Shown piece after piece: positions 1 through 11,400 of a stretch of 64,000 nt of DNA (within the stretch, counting starts at the first letter, position 1; each line of letters opens with the position of its first letter). Source of the stretch: Gigaspora rosea. Lineage: Eukaryota; Glomeromycota; Glomeromycetes; Diversisporales; Gigasporaceae. The notes beneath the pieces were generated by a model. It did not search any database. It was not told where the DNA came from and saw only the letters and a list, made by a program, of their open reading frames with translations. The position numbers were made by a program, and so were the translations under genes. The stretch lies in contig QKWP01000127.1 in NCBI GenBank assembly GCA_003550325.1, forward strand, positions 400,881 to 464,880. The letters run 5' to 3'.

Positions 1-885
1 TTTCAAATATATTTCAGCATTTTTATCAAGTAGAATCTCAAGGGCTCACGTAGTCATGAAGATACTGGAATAGAACTTGCTCTAGTCCAGTAGAGATATC
101 ACTGTAACTTTTGTAGTAAATTAAGGAACGACATTTAAATGTTGGTTTCCAACAGGATGTGAACATTTATTAATAGATCAAATATGTTCTAATAAAATAG
201 AAAATCAAATAAATCATGATCAGGAATTATTATGTTATATACTAATTGACAACTTTATTTAGAAGAAAGTTCTCAATAGATGTACAAACGTATGCTAGCA
301 CTTGCAAAACTACGTATATATATATATATCGCTATATCTTTTTTTTTGTATTTTTTTTTTAAATTTTTTTAATATTTTTTTTAAACTTTTTTTTTCTATC
401 TTTTTTTTTGTTTTTTTTATTTATTTTATGTATTTATTTTTTTAATTTTTTTTTTAATGTTTTTTTTATTTTTTTGTATCGTTATCTTTATCGGATTATT
501 TTTTACTTTTTTATTTTTCTTTCGTCCTCTATTAACTTTGTTTTAGATCGTCATATCTTTTTGATCTTTTTTAGAATCATCGTTACATCTTTTGTCACTT
601 TTCTTTTTCCTTGTACCACTCATCTTTAGAGTTCTAGATTAAGTAATTTCATCTTTGGTAAGTATTTTGACGATTTTCTTCATTTCTTTCTGGCATTAAG
701 TTAATTTAATACCTTCCGCATATTGTTTTAATTCATCATCTACTTTGTATATGTATTGTGATGCAAATTATATATGTAAATCAACAATTAGGGAAAAAGA
801 TTTAACATCAGATATTATCATTATTATTAAACTTTATAATTATTAAAATCTATAATTAATTAAATTTTATAAATAAATATTAGCA
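1..885. other. A+T-rich non-coding stretch with T tracts
   Basis: No gene is supported here. It contains a short TA microsatellite near 312-330 and a long T-rich low-complexity tract at about 340-480. An open frame across that tract is almost only Phe, Ile, Leu and Tyr and is best read as a composition artefact. The final part leads directly into the kinase remnant. Confidence 0.6.
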
Positions 886-1597
886 GTGAATGAATGTGAA
901 TGGCAGCATAATCTTGAAATTGAAGATAATTCGAAAAAGATATTGACAGAAAATGAATATCAGTTATCGTGGATTCCTTATGATGATTTTACAAAGATTG
1001 AAAAAATAGGTAAAGGTGGATTTGCAACGGTATATTATGCTATATGGTATGATAAAAGACAAAACGCAACCATTCCTGTTGCGCTTAAATTACTTCATAA
1101 ATCAAATAATTATTACGAAGAATTTATAAAAGTGATAATCTTTATTAAATAATTTTATACTTGTAATTTATGTTTATTAGTAACTTTAATATGCTATTCT
1201 TTTAATGAATAGTTAAAAGCATATTGTGATATCGGACTTAAAGATCCAATATTTAAACTTCTGGAAATTATATACTTGTCATGAAATATGCTCATGAAGG
1301 CAGTTTGTGACAAATTTACATACTATATCGAAAATGGATTGGAAAGGTAAATTAAATTTACTGCAATGTATTGCGTCAGATCTTCGGATAATTCATTCTC
1401 AAGAACTTATTCATCAGGATTTACATAGTGGAAATATATTACAAAATGATTTGAAAGGTGCATATATTGCTGATTTAGGACAATATCACTAATATTATAT
1501 TAAAATCAAAATTTTTGAAATTTTACCAATACGTCGTACCTGAAGTTTTGAATAACCAACCATACACTAAAGCTTCAGATATTTATTCATTAGGTAT
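886..1597 (+). pseudogene. TKL-like protein kinase remnant, 3' truncated
   Basis: The first exon (886 to about 1131) reads the glycine loop GKGGFATVY and the ATP-lysine strand VALKLL, after a leader ending LSWIPYDDF that is typical of the expanded kinases of Rhizophagus. A GT-AG intron of about 80 bp (about 1132-1212) fits. Beyond it, VMKYAHEGSL lies in one frame and the catalytic loop HQDLHSGNIL with IADLG lies in another, so there is at least one frameshift. A stop follows IADLGQYH. The activation-segment end VPEVL with YTKASDIYSLG is readable near 1530-1595 in a further frame. The loop has Gln in place of the usual Arg of HRD, and DLG in place of DFG. The C-lobe helices are absent: sequence turns into a T tract and a tandem duplication after about 1600. 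I read this as a decayed host kinase copy. Confidence 0.8.
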
Positions 1598-1770
1598 GTA
1601 TAACTATGTGAGAAATTATATATCGAAAACTTGATATATCAAAACTTGGTTTTTTTTTTTTTTTTAAAAAAACCCTTTCTATAAAGGGACACTGGATGTT
1701 ATAGGAACGTTCAAATCTCAAGGCTCAACTTACTATACTATTTAATTTTAGAAACTTAGAAGTAATCTAA

Positions 1771-2265
1771 TAATATCGGAATTGTATCCAAGCAATATAT
1801 GTCACTCAAGGATCTTATAGCAGGAATGTCTTTTCGATCATTGTCTTGTATTTTCTAAAATCGAATTTAAAATTAACATGATATTAAATTTACATTCATC
1901 AAATTTAGAATCAATTTAAGTTGCTTTTAAGTTTCGTACCAACTTGGGTCGCATCTAGAATTCCATTCCAACCTAACTAAGTCCGCAATAATTCCATTTC
2001 TACGTATGATAATATCAGAATTGTATCCAAGCAATATATGTTACTCGAGGAACTTTGCAGGAATATCTTTTGATTGTTGTCTTGTATTTTCTGGATCTAT
2101 GTAAAATCGAATTTAAAATCAACATGATATTAAATTTACATTCATCAAATCTAGAATCAACTTAAGTTGCTTTTAAGTTTCGTACAACTTGGCCTGCATT
2201 TAGAATTCCACTCCGCAATAATTCCACTCCAACCTAAGTTCGCAATAATTCCATTTCTAAGTACG
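1771..2265. repeat. Tandem duplication, period about 239 bp
   Basis: Two adjacent copies start at about 1771 and 2010. Both begin TAATATC(G/A)GAATTGTATCC and end near CCATTTCTA(C/A)GTA. They differ by scattered substitutions and small indels. The second copy has an extra short duplication of an ATTCCACTCC-type motif near 2205-2230. No coding potential was seen. It lies immediately downstream of the broken kinase. Confidence 0.85.
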
Positions 2266-3300
2266 ACATATATATTTTGCAGTGCTAAAAGATAAAAAAG
2301 TATTAGTATGTTTTAACGAAGCTAACAAAAAAAAACAAGAAAAAAAAATAAAAAAAAATACTTATCTTTTATTAATAAATAAAAATTAAAACTTATATCT
2401 ACTTTATTAAGATGATCTAAAATAGATCGTTAACAATCTATTTTAGATCATGATCTTGTAATTTTTACTACCGGCACTATGTAAAAAGTTAAAAAAAAAT
2501 TTAGTAAATAAAGAATTAAAAGTAAAACAAAAAAAAATAAATTTAAAAAAATAAAAAAATAATAGTATAAAAAAAATCGTTATCATAAAAAAAAAAAAAA
2601 NNNNNNNNNNNNNNNNNNNNNNNNNNNNNNNNNNNNNNNNNNNNNNNNNNNNNNNNNNNNNNNNNNNNNNNNNNNNNNNNNNNNNNNNNNNNNNNNNNNN
2701 NNNNNNNNNNNNNNNNNNNNNNNNNNNNNNNNNNNNNNNNNNNNNNNNNNNNNNNNNNNNNNNNNNNNNNNNNNNNNNNNNNNNNNNNNNNNNNNNNNNN
2801 NNNNNNNNNNNNNNNNNNNNNNNNNNNNNNNNNNNNNNNNNNNNNNNNNNNNNNNNNNNNNNNNNNNNNNNNNNNNNNNNNNNNNNNNNNNNNNNNNNNN
2901 NNNNNNNNNNNNNNNNNAAAAAAAAAAAATTCGTAAAAAATCTAAAAAATTATTAAAAATCGTTATATTGTAAAAAAAAATGAATTTGTTATAAAAAAAA
3001 TAAAAAAGTCGTTATAAAAAAAAAATTTAAAAATTAAAAAATAATAAAAAAAAAACAAAAAAAAATAAAAATAAAAAATAATAAAAAAAATAAAAAATAA
3101 AAAAAAAATTAAAAAATAAAAAAAAAATAAAAAAATAAAAAATAAAAAATAAATAAAAATAAATAAAATAAATAAAAAAAAATAAAAAAATAAATAAAAA
3201 TAATAAATAAAAAAAATAAAAAAATAAAAAATAAATTAATAATAAAAATGATAAAAATAATTAAAAAAAATAAGAAAACTTAATAAAATTAAAAAAAAAC
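2266..3300. other. A-rich low-complexity region with assembly gap
   Basis: N occupies 2601-2917 (317 positions). The flanks, especially 2920-3300, are almost pure A with scattered T. A perfect 16 bp inverted repeat (2412-2427 and 2436-2451, arm ATGATCTAAAATAGAT) forms a possible hairpin before the gap. No gene is supported. The gap size is whatever the assembly assigned. Confidence 0.9.
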
Positions 3301-3689
3301 CAATAAAATTTTTTAAGTTTTTAGTTTTAATTTTACAATATAAATTATAAATTTTAACGCTCCAGACTCATACCGGTTCCCAGTTCCTAGTTTTAATTAT
3401 ATATAGTTATAAAATTAAATAAAAAAATTTTATTTAATTTGATATAGTAGTTATTGAACTATTTTAATTTAAAATTTAAAAAAAAAGTAGTAAAAACTTT
3501 CTACCCCTTTTTTACTAACGAGCCCCCATATATACTAATATATCTTCGGGGTAGAGTTAGCCCTGCAAGAATTTTCTAGAATTTTCTCCAAATGGTCAAC
3601 ACCAATCCTTGTCCTACACGTAGGCAACGCGATTCCTCATGACTTCTGTTCCCAATTCAAAATTGGTAAACAATGCAGATCTTTTGGAG

Positions 3690-4110
3690 AGAATAAGCTA
3701 GATTTCCCACTTTTTCTATGCAAAAAATATTCCCTAAAAAAATCTATAGTAAAGCAAGACTTTGGTAGCAGGTGTTCATTTTAAGTTCTTTAGATTTTCC
3801 AAGGAGTATATTTGAAAACCAAAATACTGTTCTCTATTAAGCTGCTGCAAAAAACTTCATCGACGAAGAAATACCTCTACCAAAATTCTGTGTTTACTAA
3901 AGCGCTACCTGCTTGTTTTCACTTGTTCTTCTACTCTTGCTTTTGGTTTGCATGCCGAATATATAAAAGAGTCCCCGAAGTGATAGTTGACCTTTATAAA
4001 AACCATTTTTTGCAGTGCTTCACTTCTTTATCTAACTCCAGTATTTTGATATTTCGTTTGTATGAAAATCTGGTACAAGTGATCGTCAGGGAGAGTTCCC
4101 TGCTAATTCT
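3690..4110 (+). repeat. Dispersed repeat, second copy inverted at window end
   Basis: The stretch around 3850-4090 matches the reverse complement of about 63720-63970. Shared blocks include GCTTTTGGTTTGCATGC, ATAGTTGACCTTT and CAAGTGATCGT, in the same order. A 106-codon open frame at 3812-4132 lies wholly within it and has no recognisable domain, so I treat the segment as a repeat and not as a gene. Its element class is unknown. Confidence 0.6.
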
Positions 4111-4479
4111 CAAAAAAATAAAAACTTTTTAATTTTTTTTTAAATAACATATCTAGTAATGAGTTAATGTATCTGATTATACCGATATATTAGCTCATTA
4201 AAGATTTATTTGTTTTGTGTGTGTTCTAGAAAAAATCTATAATCAGATTTTATTTATATAATTGAATTATTTTCTTTGAACATGCCTATTTATTGTATTG
4301 GTTGTTATATGTTGTTAAAAATTAGCAAGAATGTATATTTGTTAAAAATTGGCAAGAATGTACATTTTAAGATTATTATACATAAATTTTAATGTATATA
4401 AATTTTAAAATTACATTCTTGCATTACTAATATACTTATATGCCTTCAAATTTCTTATTAAATTCTTCAGAACCTTCTT

Positions 4480-6125
4480 GTAAAAGAATATATATTTTTT
4501 CTAACAGTTTTTAATAGTATTTAATGATATCATAGACCATGCTTTAGCTACGTTAAATATAGAATCAAAAATATTATATTCAACTATTTCTTTTTTTACT
4601 CCATTTTGCACATCATCATAGGTTTTAATTCTGGTTTAAACAAAAAGAGTTTAGTAGTGGGTGGCACTTGAACAAATAGATAATTTCTATATTGCAAGGC
4701 TAGAGAACAGGAGGCATATATACTAAAGGAAATTTTACTTATACACAATCTAGTTGTCTTTTAGTTTTGTCAAAAATAGCATGTACTGATACTTGGTCAA
4801 CTAAAAGTATAATTTTTTAACGTTTTTGGTTTATTTGATTGTTAAGCTTAAAGAAAAGTTAATTAAGGGTAGAGGGTATGTCGATCATTTTTCATATGAT
4901 ATTGGTGGCAAATTGAGATTTACATAGATAAAGAAATTATACCATTAATAGAAATTTTTAAAGCCACAATTAATTTTTGCCAAAATTTTGTGGCTTGTAG
5001 ATTAAAACCTCTTGTTTATTATAGTTAAATTTTAGGAGGGTGTATTATTTCAAGAAAACGTGCTTACATATATTACAAAGTCTTTTTGGGTTACCCCTAA
5101 TTTTTTTGTGTAGTACAAAATTTCTAATTCTGATTGGCTGATTTACATATAAAATTTGTAATACACTATCTTTAAACGATCATATCTTGTTAAATACTTA
5201 TCCGATTTTAATAATTTTACTAGTATTGGAATCAGAAAAACCTAGCCAATAATTATATTTAAAAATTAATAAATGTTATATTTAATAAAACCCTTTTTTT
5301 AAAAAATTTGCCATTGGGTTTATATGTAATTTCAAAATAGTACCCTCTACCCTTAAAAAGAGTAGTTTTCATTTAAGCTTTTTGATTATAATAATAATAG
5401 ACAGAAAGATTTTCATAATTAATATTTCACATAGCATGGGGTCTTTTGAAGGCATAAAGAAATGCTAGTTTTATTTTTTTAGTTCCATTTGCATTTATAC
5501 ACAAAATATTGTTGCACACATTTTTGCTTTTTTGTGTCCTGCCAATTTTGAACAAGCCAATACATAAAAAGGTTCTATTTTCAATAAAGCCCAGTTTTAT
5601 CAGCATTTCAAATATCTTCAAGACTATAACATTGAAGTAAATTTTGTAAACTAAATCACTCTTCTGCTATTTCTACCATGGGAGGTATACTCACTGCTTC
5701 ATCTACTTTTTTAAAATAACAAAGTCCATTATGCTTTTTGAAACCAGTAAGCCAACTATTGAACTGATGAAAATCTTTAATATAAAAGTGATCAGCAAAA
5801 AACTTTGCTTTGTCTTGAGAATATGTTCATTAATATCTTGTTCTATATTAAGTGTGTTATCTACACAGTGACCAAGAGATTCTTCAAGTTTTGGCCATTT
5901 CAGCCTATAAAATTTTTTATTTCTTCTTGTTCTTCAACCACAATAGCTAACCATTTTTCTTTTTTTTTAAGATATTGGTTATAATTAACTTATCAATACT
6001 GGTTTGCAAGATCTATATTTTTAATATTTGTATTTTGTTTTTTTGCTTTACAAATTTCTTGTATTTGTGTAGCAGTAAGAATGACCCATTTTTTTGTTGA
6101 AATATCTAGGTATATTAAGCTATGA
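4480..6125 (-). pseudogene. pogo/Tigger-type DDE transposase relic
   Basis: Read on the minus strand, the family's modules appear in order. They are an N-terminal HTH (ATQIQEICKAKKQNTNIKN, about 6090-6030), a CENP-B/Tc5-type HTH (KDFHQFNSWLTGFKKHNG, about 5790-5730), a block matching the first catalytic region (KNVCNNILCINANGTKK, about 5530-5480), a segment with the catalytic Asp (KIILLVDQVSVHA, about 4820-4780), and a C-terminal FNVAKAWSMISLNTIKNC block (about 4560-4500). Several frameshifts and stops interrupt it. Stops fall where tryptophan is expected in the KAWM and NCW motifs. A MITE sits inside the coding part (4863-5356). Terminal inverted repeats were not located. It is a plain DNA transposon relic in the line of Tigger transposable-element-derived proteins. 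Confidence 0.8.
4863..5356. mobile_element. MITE with TTAA target duplication inside the pogo relic
   Basis: The termini GGGTAGAGGGTA (4867-4878) and TACCCTCTACCC (5341-5352) are exact 12 bp inverted repeats, each flanked by TTAA. TTAA duplication is the hallmark of piggyBac-type transposition, so a non-autonomous piggyBac-like origin is inferred. The element is 486 bp between the TSDs and has no open frame of note. It interrupts the pogo transposase between YYYYNQKA-like and NNQINQKR-like residues, so it is younger than that element. Confidence 0.8.
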
Positions 6126-7325
6126 ATACTGAAATTTTTTTTTTAAAAACCTCAAGATAGCAATTATCTAGTGATATTATTTGATATTAATTTTATTTAT
6201 CAACTTTGATACTGAGACCTTCTAAACCAGGTCCTCTATATTTATATGTATAAATTATAGTTGACAATAATTGCCTATTTTGTTTCTTTTTTTCTAATTA
6301 ACCAGAATCTTATCAGAAGTATCTTAGTTCAAAAATTCCTTGTTTTATTTCTTTAAATAGTTATATAAGCACCATATAACAATTTTACTAGTACTCTGAT
6401 TCCTCATATAATATTCTAATTCTAACTTGTATTACAGTTCTACACATTTGTCTCAATTCAAATGCTATACTTCATTTTCTTAAACCTTATCCTAGATTAC
6501 TGTATTACAATTCTACACAATTTGCTGATCTTCAAGCAGCCGTACTACGATTCCACACAACCAAATTTCTAGTTTTTGTATTATATTTCTTTATAAATTG
6601 GTTTAATTCAAGATGTTATACTGCATTCCTTAATTGAGCTGGCCTGAAATATTGTACTACCTTTTTTGGCAGCTTTGGGAATATTTCTAGATCCATTGTA
6701 TATATCTGCTCTTATTTAAAAAAATTAATTATCCTCAAAGACTTTAATCGTAATTCTAATAAAATTCAAATATCTCCAAGTAAAAATAAATTCACAACCT
6801 TATAATTGGTGACCCAGAAATATAACTAGTATGCTATAGGTCCATGGGTCTAATACTAAAGATTTTAATATACAATTTCTAATTAACTATTTATGAATTT
6901 AAAAATAGAGTATAATATAGATTATTTTTAATAGTAAACACATGCTAAATTATGCAACTTATATGATATCATATGATTTAAATAGATTCTAACCAATCAG
7001 AGTTAATTTTTTCTATAGATCTCCTTGTAAAAATTAACAACTTCTCACAAAATTTTATAGTATTTTATAGTATTGAAAAATTGAAAAAGTTTATATTTAC
7101 AAAAAATTAAAAATTAATTTTTATATTGTTTTTGACTAATTTAAATTAATTTTTAACTTTTTTTATAAACTAATAATTTTTGTATGTACAACAAATAATT
7201 TGCCATTTATATTTATATTGTATTATACTATACCTTAAATTACAAATAATGTTATCATTGAAATTTGATAGTTTATATATATACATGCATTGTTAAGATC
7301 ACATACATGGTTAAAAAATAAAAAA
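6126..7325. other. Non-coding; possible old LTR end near 6800
   Basis: No gene is supported. At about 6785-6805 the string TTGGTGACCCAGAA resembles the start of an LTR-element internal region after an LTR end. The A+T-rich stretch before it (about 6240-6790) could therefore be a decayed LTR. This is weak, because no partner LTR was found in the window. Confidence 0.3.
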
Positions 7326-7627
7326 TTAGTATATATTTAGCATTTCAATCATAAGCATTTATAAAAAAAATTACCAAATAAGTGTAACCAATTAGTTATT
7401 GTTAACAGGTACCATAAGCATTCTATTGAATTATTGATTGAAAATGCTATCAAAAAAGATAGTATTGAAGGCAAGATTGTTAGCATTGAATATAATCCTG
7501 AATTACTACCACTTAGCAAACTAAATATTAAAGAATAGCGATTTCTGTCAAACAATAACCAATTAGTTGCAAGTTGGTTATCAATTTTTTTATAAATGTT
7601 ATAGTCAGAATGCTAAATATATGCTAA
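7326..7627. mobile_element. MITE, about 75 bp TIRs, with a coding-like centre
   Basis: The arms 7326-7403 and 7550-7627 are imperfect inverted repeats (outer motif TTAG(T/C)ATATATTTAGCAT; inner motif AACCAATTAGTTATTGTT-like). The total is 302 bp. Between the arms, plus-strand codons read YHKHSIELLIENAIKKDS and then EGKIVSIEYNPELLPL before a stop. This composition is unlike the flanking A+T sequence. It may be a tail of the parent transposon's protein or a captured host exon. Confidence 0.7.
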
Positions 7628-7667
7628 TTTCATTTTTAACTAGTGATCTAATCAGTTTAAGCCCTTA

Positions 7668-8174
7668 GGGGCAAATAATATTACACAAGAGGGGGGTCAG
7701 ATAAAAAATAATGATTTCCTCTTAAGTAGGGGTCAAAAAATATAATGCAATTTTTTTAGAAAAATTATCTAAAACTGATTTAGTAGTTTAAATTTAATTA
7801 TTTTGGTACTATTTGATTTGTCTCAATGAGAGGAGTCGAATAGTACAAATTTTATTTCATTTGGATCACTGGATGAAAAGTTATTGGCCAAATACCATTG
7901 GTCATATTTTTTTTATAAAATTACTATATAACCAATGGTTTTTTGTAAATATCTTTCGATTAAGTGATCCAAATAACATGAGTTTGGTATTATTGGATTC
8001 GTCTTACTGAGATGAATTGAATAGTACCTAAATCATCCAAATCGGATCACTGTATTACAAGATATTCAAGTTTTTGTAAAATTTTATATAAAAATATGGA
8101 TTTTGAAAAATTTTTTTATATAGTCAAGGGGTCAAGCACTACTATGTGGGGTACATAATATTATTTATAGATGC
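7668..8174. mobile_element. PIF/Harbinger-type MITE, left part (split by LTR element)
   Basis: The left end begins GGGGCAAATAAT after TTA (7665-7667). The right end of the same MITE is the 7 bp fragment 23225-23231 (ATGCCCC), followed by TTA (23232-23234), giving a 3 bp TSD. The LTR element inserted a few bases from the right end and duplicated ATGC (8171-8174 and 23225-23228). The interior holds the three-palindrome layout of the better copy at 40015-40528: two hairpins of the GGTAC(C/T)ATT type (about 7803-7850 and 7983-8030) around a central hairpin. This copy is older and more diverged. A 65-codon open frame across it is an artefact. Confidence 0.8.
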
Positions 8175-8596
8175 TGTTAGCCCTAGAATTTGTTATAAAA
8201 TACTATTGGATAGGTATGTCACAAGACATTAGAACATGTGAACACCAAGCCAAGAAATCACATAGATCATATTGATCACAGTAATTATGATGATCCTCTT
8301 GATCAAATTGATCATAAACTATATAGTAAAAATGTATAAATACGATGGGTCTTGCCTTGAGCCAAATTAGTTGTCTACTAAACTAGTTTTAATTATCTAA
8401 ATAAAATAGCTGTCTAATAAATAACTCATTATTCTAATAAAGAAACATGTCTTCATATACTGATTTATTAAATAAACTGATACTTGTGTCTTCATGCACT
8501 TGTGTAACCTAATTTCAATCGATTATAATTGTTAGTGATTAATGATATTGATCACATGATTACTGTGATAGTCTTCATGCTTCATATAGATTAGTA

Positions 8597-9507
8597 TGGT
8601 CTGGTGCAAAAATGTAGATACACAACATATCTTATAATAAAAAAAATTTTTGAAATTTAATATAAACATTTAAATACATTTATTTATTACACATATATTT
8701 AATATAACTTTTATTAAAAAAATTTTTTTCTATAAAAATTTTTATTAATGACTTATTTTTTCAATTTATAAAATGCAAAAATATAAATAAATTAAAATTA
8801 AATAATTAATTTATCAATATATAAAAGATTTTTATTTTTAATTATCTATTTATATTTTTTTATACTAAATAAACCAAGTTCTAAGCTATCTATTAATATA
8901 AAATTTATTATCTTTTTATATACATATTGTTGTGTGATAATGTTTTTAAAATTTAGTATTTTTATTAAAAAAAGCAAAAAAATAGCTTTTAAAAATAACT
9001 ATACTAATTTACAATTTTGTAAGTTTTTATTGTACAAATATATTGTTATATATATGCTAAATATATAGTTAAAATTTTAGCTTAATTGAATCAGTAGTTG
9101 TTAAAATATAAATTTTTAAATATTTAATAATAATTTCTATATAGAAAATTACTATATATAGTTATATATAAAACTTTGTTAAAATAAATTAGTTTTTAAT
9201 CTATATTTTAACAACCACTAATCCAATTAAGTTAAAATTTTAACTGTATATTTAGCATAGTACAAGCTTATAAAGTTGCATAGTGGTGGCAAAAATAATT
9301 TTTTTTTTTTAAAAAATAGAATTTTTAAAAAATTTATTATAAAATAAACTTATTATAAAATGATAATAAAAATTATATCAAAATGTAGTTAGGTCTTTCT
9401 TTATAAAGTAAAAAAAAATTATAATTAAATAGTTAAAACTGAAGAACTTTTATATATAAATAAAATAACTTTTAGTTTTCGTATATCTATATTTTCACAC
9501 TAGTCCA
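8597..9507. mobile_element. TA-flanked MITE inside the 5' LTR
   Basis: The termini TGGTCTGGTGCAAAAATG and the reverse complement TGGACTAGTGTGAAAATA form imperfect TIRs, flanked by TA (8595-8596 and 9508-9509). This suggests a Tc1/mariner-type non-autonomous element of 911 bp. It has no coding potential. The intact 3' LTR lacks it, which dates the insertion after the LTR element. Confidence 0.75.
9054..9258. mobile_element. Small nested MITE with about 57 bp TIRs
   Basis: The arms begin ATGCTAAATATATAGTTAAA and end with the complementary series TTTAACTGTATATTTAGCAT. The total is 205 bp. It lies inside the 8597-9507 element. Its outer motif resembles the end of the 7326-7627 MITE, so the two may belong to related families. 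Confidence 0.7.
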
Positions 9508-9700
9508 TATTTTAGTTATAGTTTATTAAAACTGTTCATAACTATTAGTATCTTCATATACCTTTAGCTGTTCTACCTTTTCATAAAAGCAAATTATATA
9601 AAACCTCTATATACTATCACATTCTATTTACTAAGCATGTGAGGCTTTCAATTATTTTAAACCCCAGTTTCACTAAACCGTTTTAGAGGTAGTTTAAGTA

Positions 9701-10007
9701 CCGTAGGTTTCTGAAAATAAGCTACATCCAAAAAAAGCTACCCCCAGATTTTTAGAAAAATTTTTAAAGAAATCTTAACAGTTACTACATATAAAATTTT
9801 TTTTTTACTATATAAAAGGTCAAATAAGTAAAGTTTTTAGCGCAACGAAATATACCTATAATAAAAATTTTAAGGCATTTGAACAACTTTTAATTAGTAC
9901 AGTTTTCAATTTTTAGAAAAATTTAACAATCCGAAAATAAGCTACCCCGACGATTTTTTGTATAACTTTTTGGCAAAAAAGGGTAGCTTATTTTCATATA
10001 AATACGG
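9701..10007. mobile_element. TA-flanked MITE near the end of the 5' LTR
   Basis: The ends CCGTAGGTTTCTGAAAATA and TATTTTCATATAAATACGG are inverted, flanked by TA (9699-9700 and 10008-10009). The next inward motif AAGCTAC/GTAGCTT is also inverted. The length is 307 bp. A Tc1/mariner-type origin is inferred from the TA duplication. Confidence 0.75.
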
Positions 10008-10014
10008 TATAACA

Positions 10015-11400
10015 TTTTGGTGGTGACTGTGAGATACAGCTCAATCGATATTAGTTGCAGAAAGCAAATATAGATTATTTTATTTAAAATTTGTATAAGT
10101 TACAATTTACAAAGACAAATAGGTAAAATCAATCACTATCTAGTACACAAAGATATTTCTTAATATGTTATACAGACAAATTTGCCTGCAAAATCTAATT
10201 TTAATGTAATTGATAAAAAGTGAGATAAGAGAGGTTCCCCTAAAAGATAAAAGATATCTTATTTAATTTGGTTAGACTTCAATAACATTGTAGTAGAATA
10301 TCAATTGTATAAATTATGTTATTGATAATTAAAGCTTACTCAAATTTATATTTATTGCGCATTACTGCGCCAAACGTTACATTGATCAAATCTAAAAAAT
10401 AATCATAAATTATTTAAATAAAGTTTAGTGACTTTTTTTAAAACTAATTATTCTCACGCTATTGTTTTACAAAAAGGGTTGTTTACTTTAAATTTTAAAA
10501 ATGATTTCTGGAATTATTTATTTATTAACTGTGGTAATCGATTTTAAAAAACAGCCATACGTACATCTTTAAAATTTTAATATTTTATAATAAAAGTTAG
10601 AGTTCTTGTCAATTCAAAAGAAAACAATACTGTTTAAATTGACTTGGGCATTATAAATATCTACCCATAGAATCTAAATATCTGAAATTAGATTGATAAA
10701 ATATATACACCAACTGGTGTTTTTTATAAAAGTATTAAATTGGAAACAATAGATTAAAAAGAAATAAATAAATTAAAAAAAAGTATGAACTATTTATTGA
10801 ATTTAGTTCCACTTTAAGTGAAAAGTTTATTACTATGCAAAACAATGAAGATATATATCTTAGTAATACAAACGTATTGTGGTTGTATATATATGTATAT
10901 ATACATACATATCAGATATGTATTTTAAATATAAATATCATTTTTTTATATGGATTAATACTTAAAGTAAAAATTTAGTAATATTTTAAGGGGTCATGCA
11001 TATTTAAAAAATTTTTTAAATATTAATAACATAATTATTTAATTTTACTATATAAAATCAGTCAATTTTAAATTATACTAAATTTTTATAAAATATAATT
11101 AATGTTTATAATTTATAGTTTAAAAATAACATTAAATCTTAATGAATATATATTGAAATATTGTATAACGTTTTATAATTTTTTTTTAAAACTATATATA
11201 TAACTTTTATAGCAAATTTGCCTGCACCTATCTGACCATTAAGAAATAAAAGAAGAAGCGTGTGATCTTTGTTATCCTCTCCCTGAAAATATATCCAAGC
11301 TTTTCAGAACTTTTGTTATTGGTTTACCTTACTTACCCAGTTTATACTTTTACTGAAAAAACCTATAATTATTTCTAACAATTAGAAAAATTATATACAC
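10015..11400 (+). other. Leader region of the gypsy fossil; possible MITE inside
   Basis: No protein motif was seen. AAATTTGCCTGCA-type ends at about 10175 and 11215 resemble the palindromic ends of the MITE at 26270-26912, so a further MITE of about 1 kb may occupy most of this stretch. The ends are not clean enough to be sure. Confidence 0.35.

Larger units (their letters stand above)
8175..10014 (+). repeat. 5' LTR of the gypsy fossil (with two insertions)
   Basis: It begins TGTTAGCCCTAG and ends TAACA. Blocks match the 3' LTR at 22629-23224 in order, for example GGATAGGTATGTCACAAGAC. The LTR is split by a TA-flanked element (8597-9507) and a second TA-flanked element (9701-10007). The sequence immediately after it, TTTTGGTGGTGACTGTGAG, is in the position of the primer-binding site. 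Confidence 0.85.

Noticed and set aside
408-629. Open frame of 73 codons in a T-rich tract
   Set aside because: The translation is almost only Phe, Ile, Leu and Tyr, as expected from poly-T sequence, with no domain or splice context.
2930-3300. A-rich tract as a centromere-like or origin element
   Set aside because: It borders the sequence gap and looks like low-complexity or poorly assembled sequence. Nothing specific supports a function.
3812-4132. 106-codon open frame
   Set aside because: It lies in a dispersed repeat whose other copy at the window end does not keep the frame.
6240-6800. A separate LTR retrotransposon remnant
   Set aside because: Only a short post-LTR-like string supports it; no second LTR or coding region was found, so it is mentioned only as a possibility.
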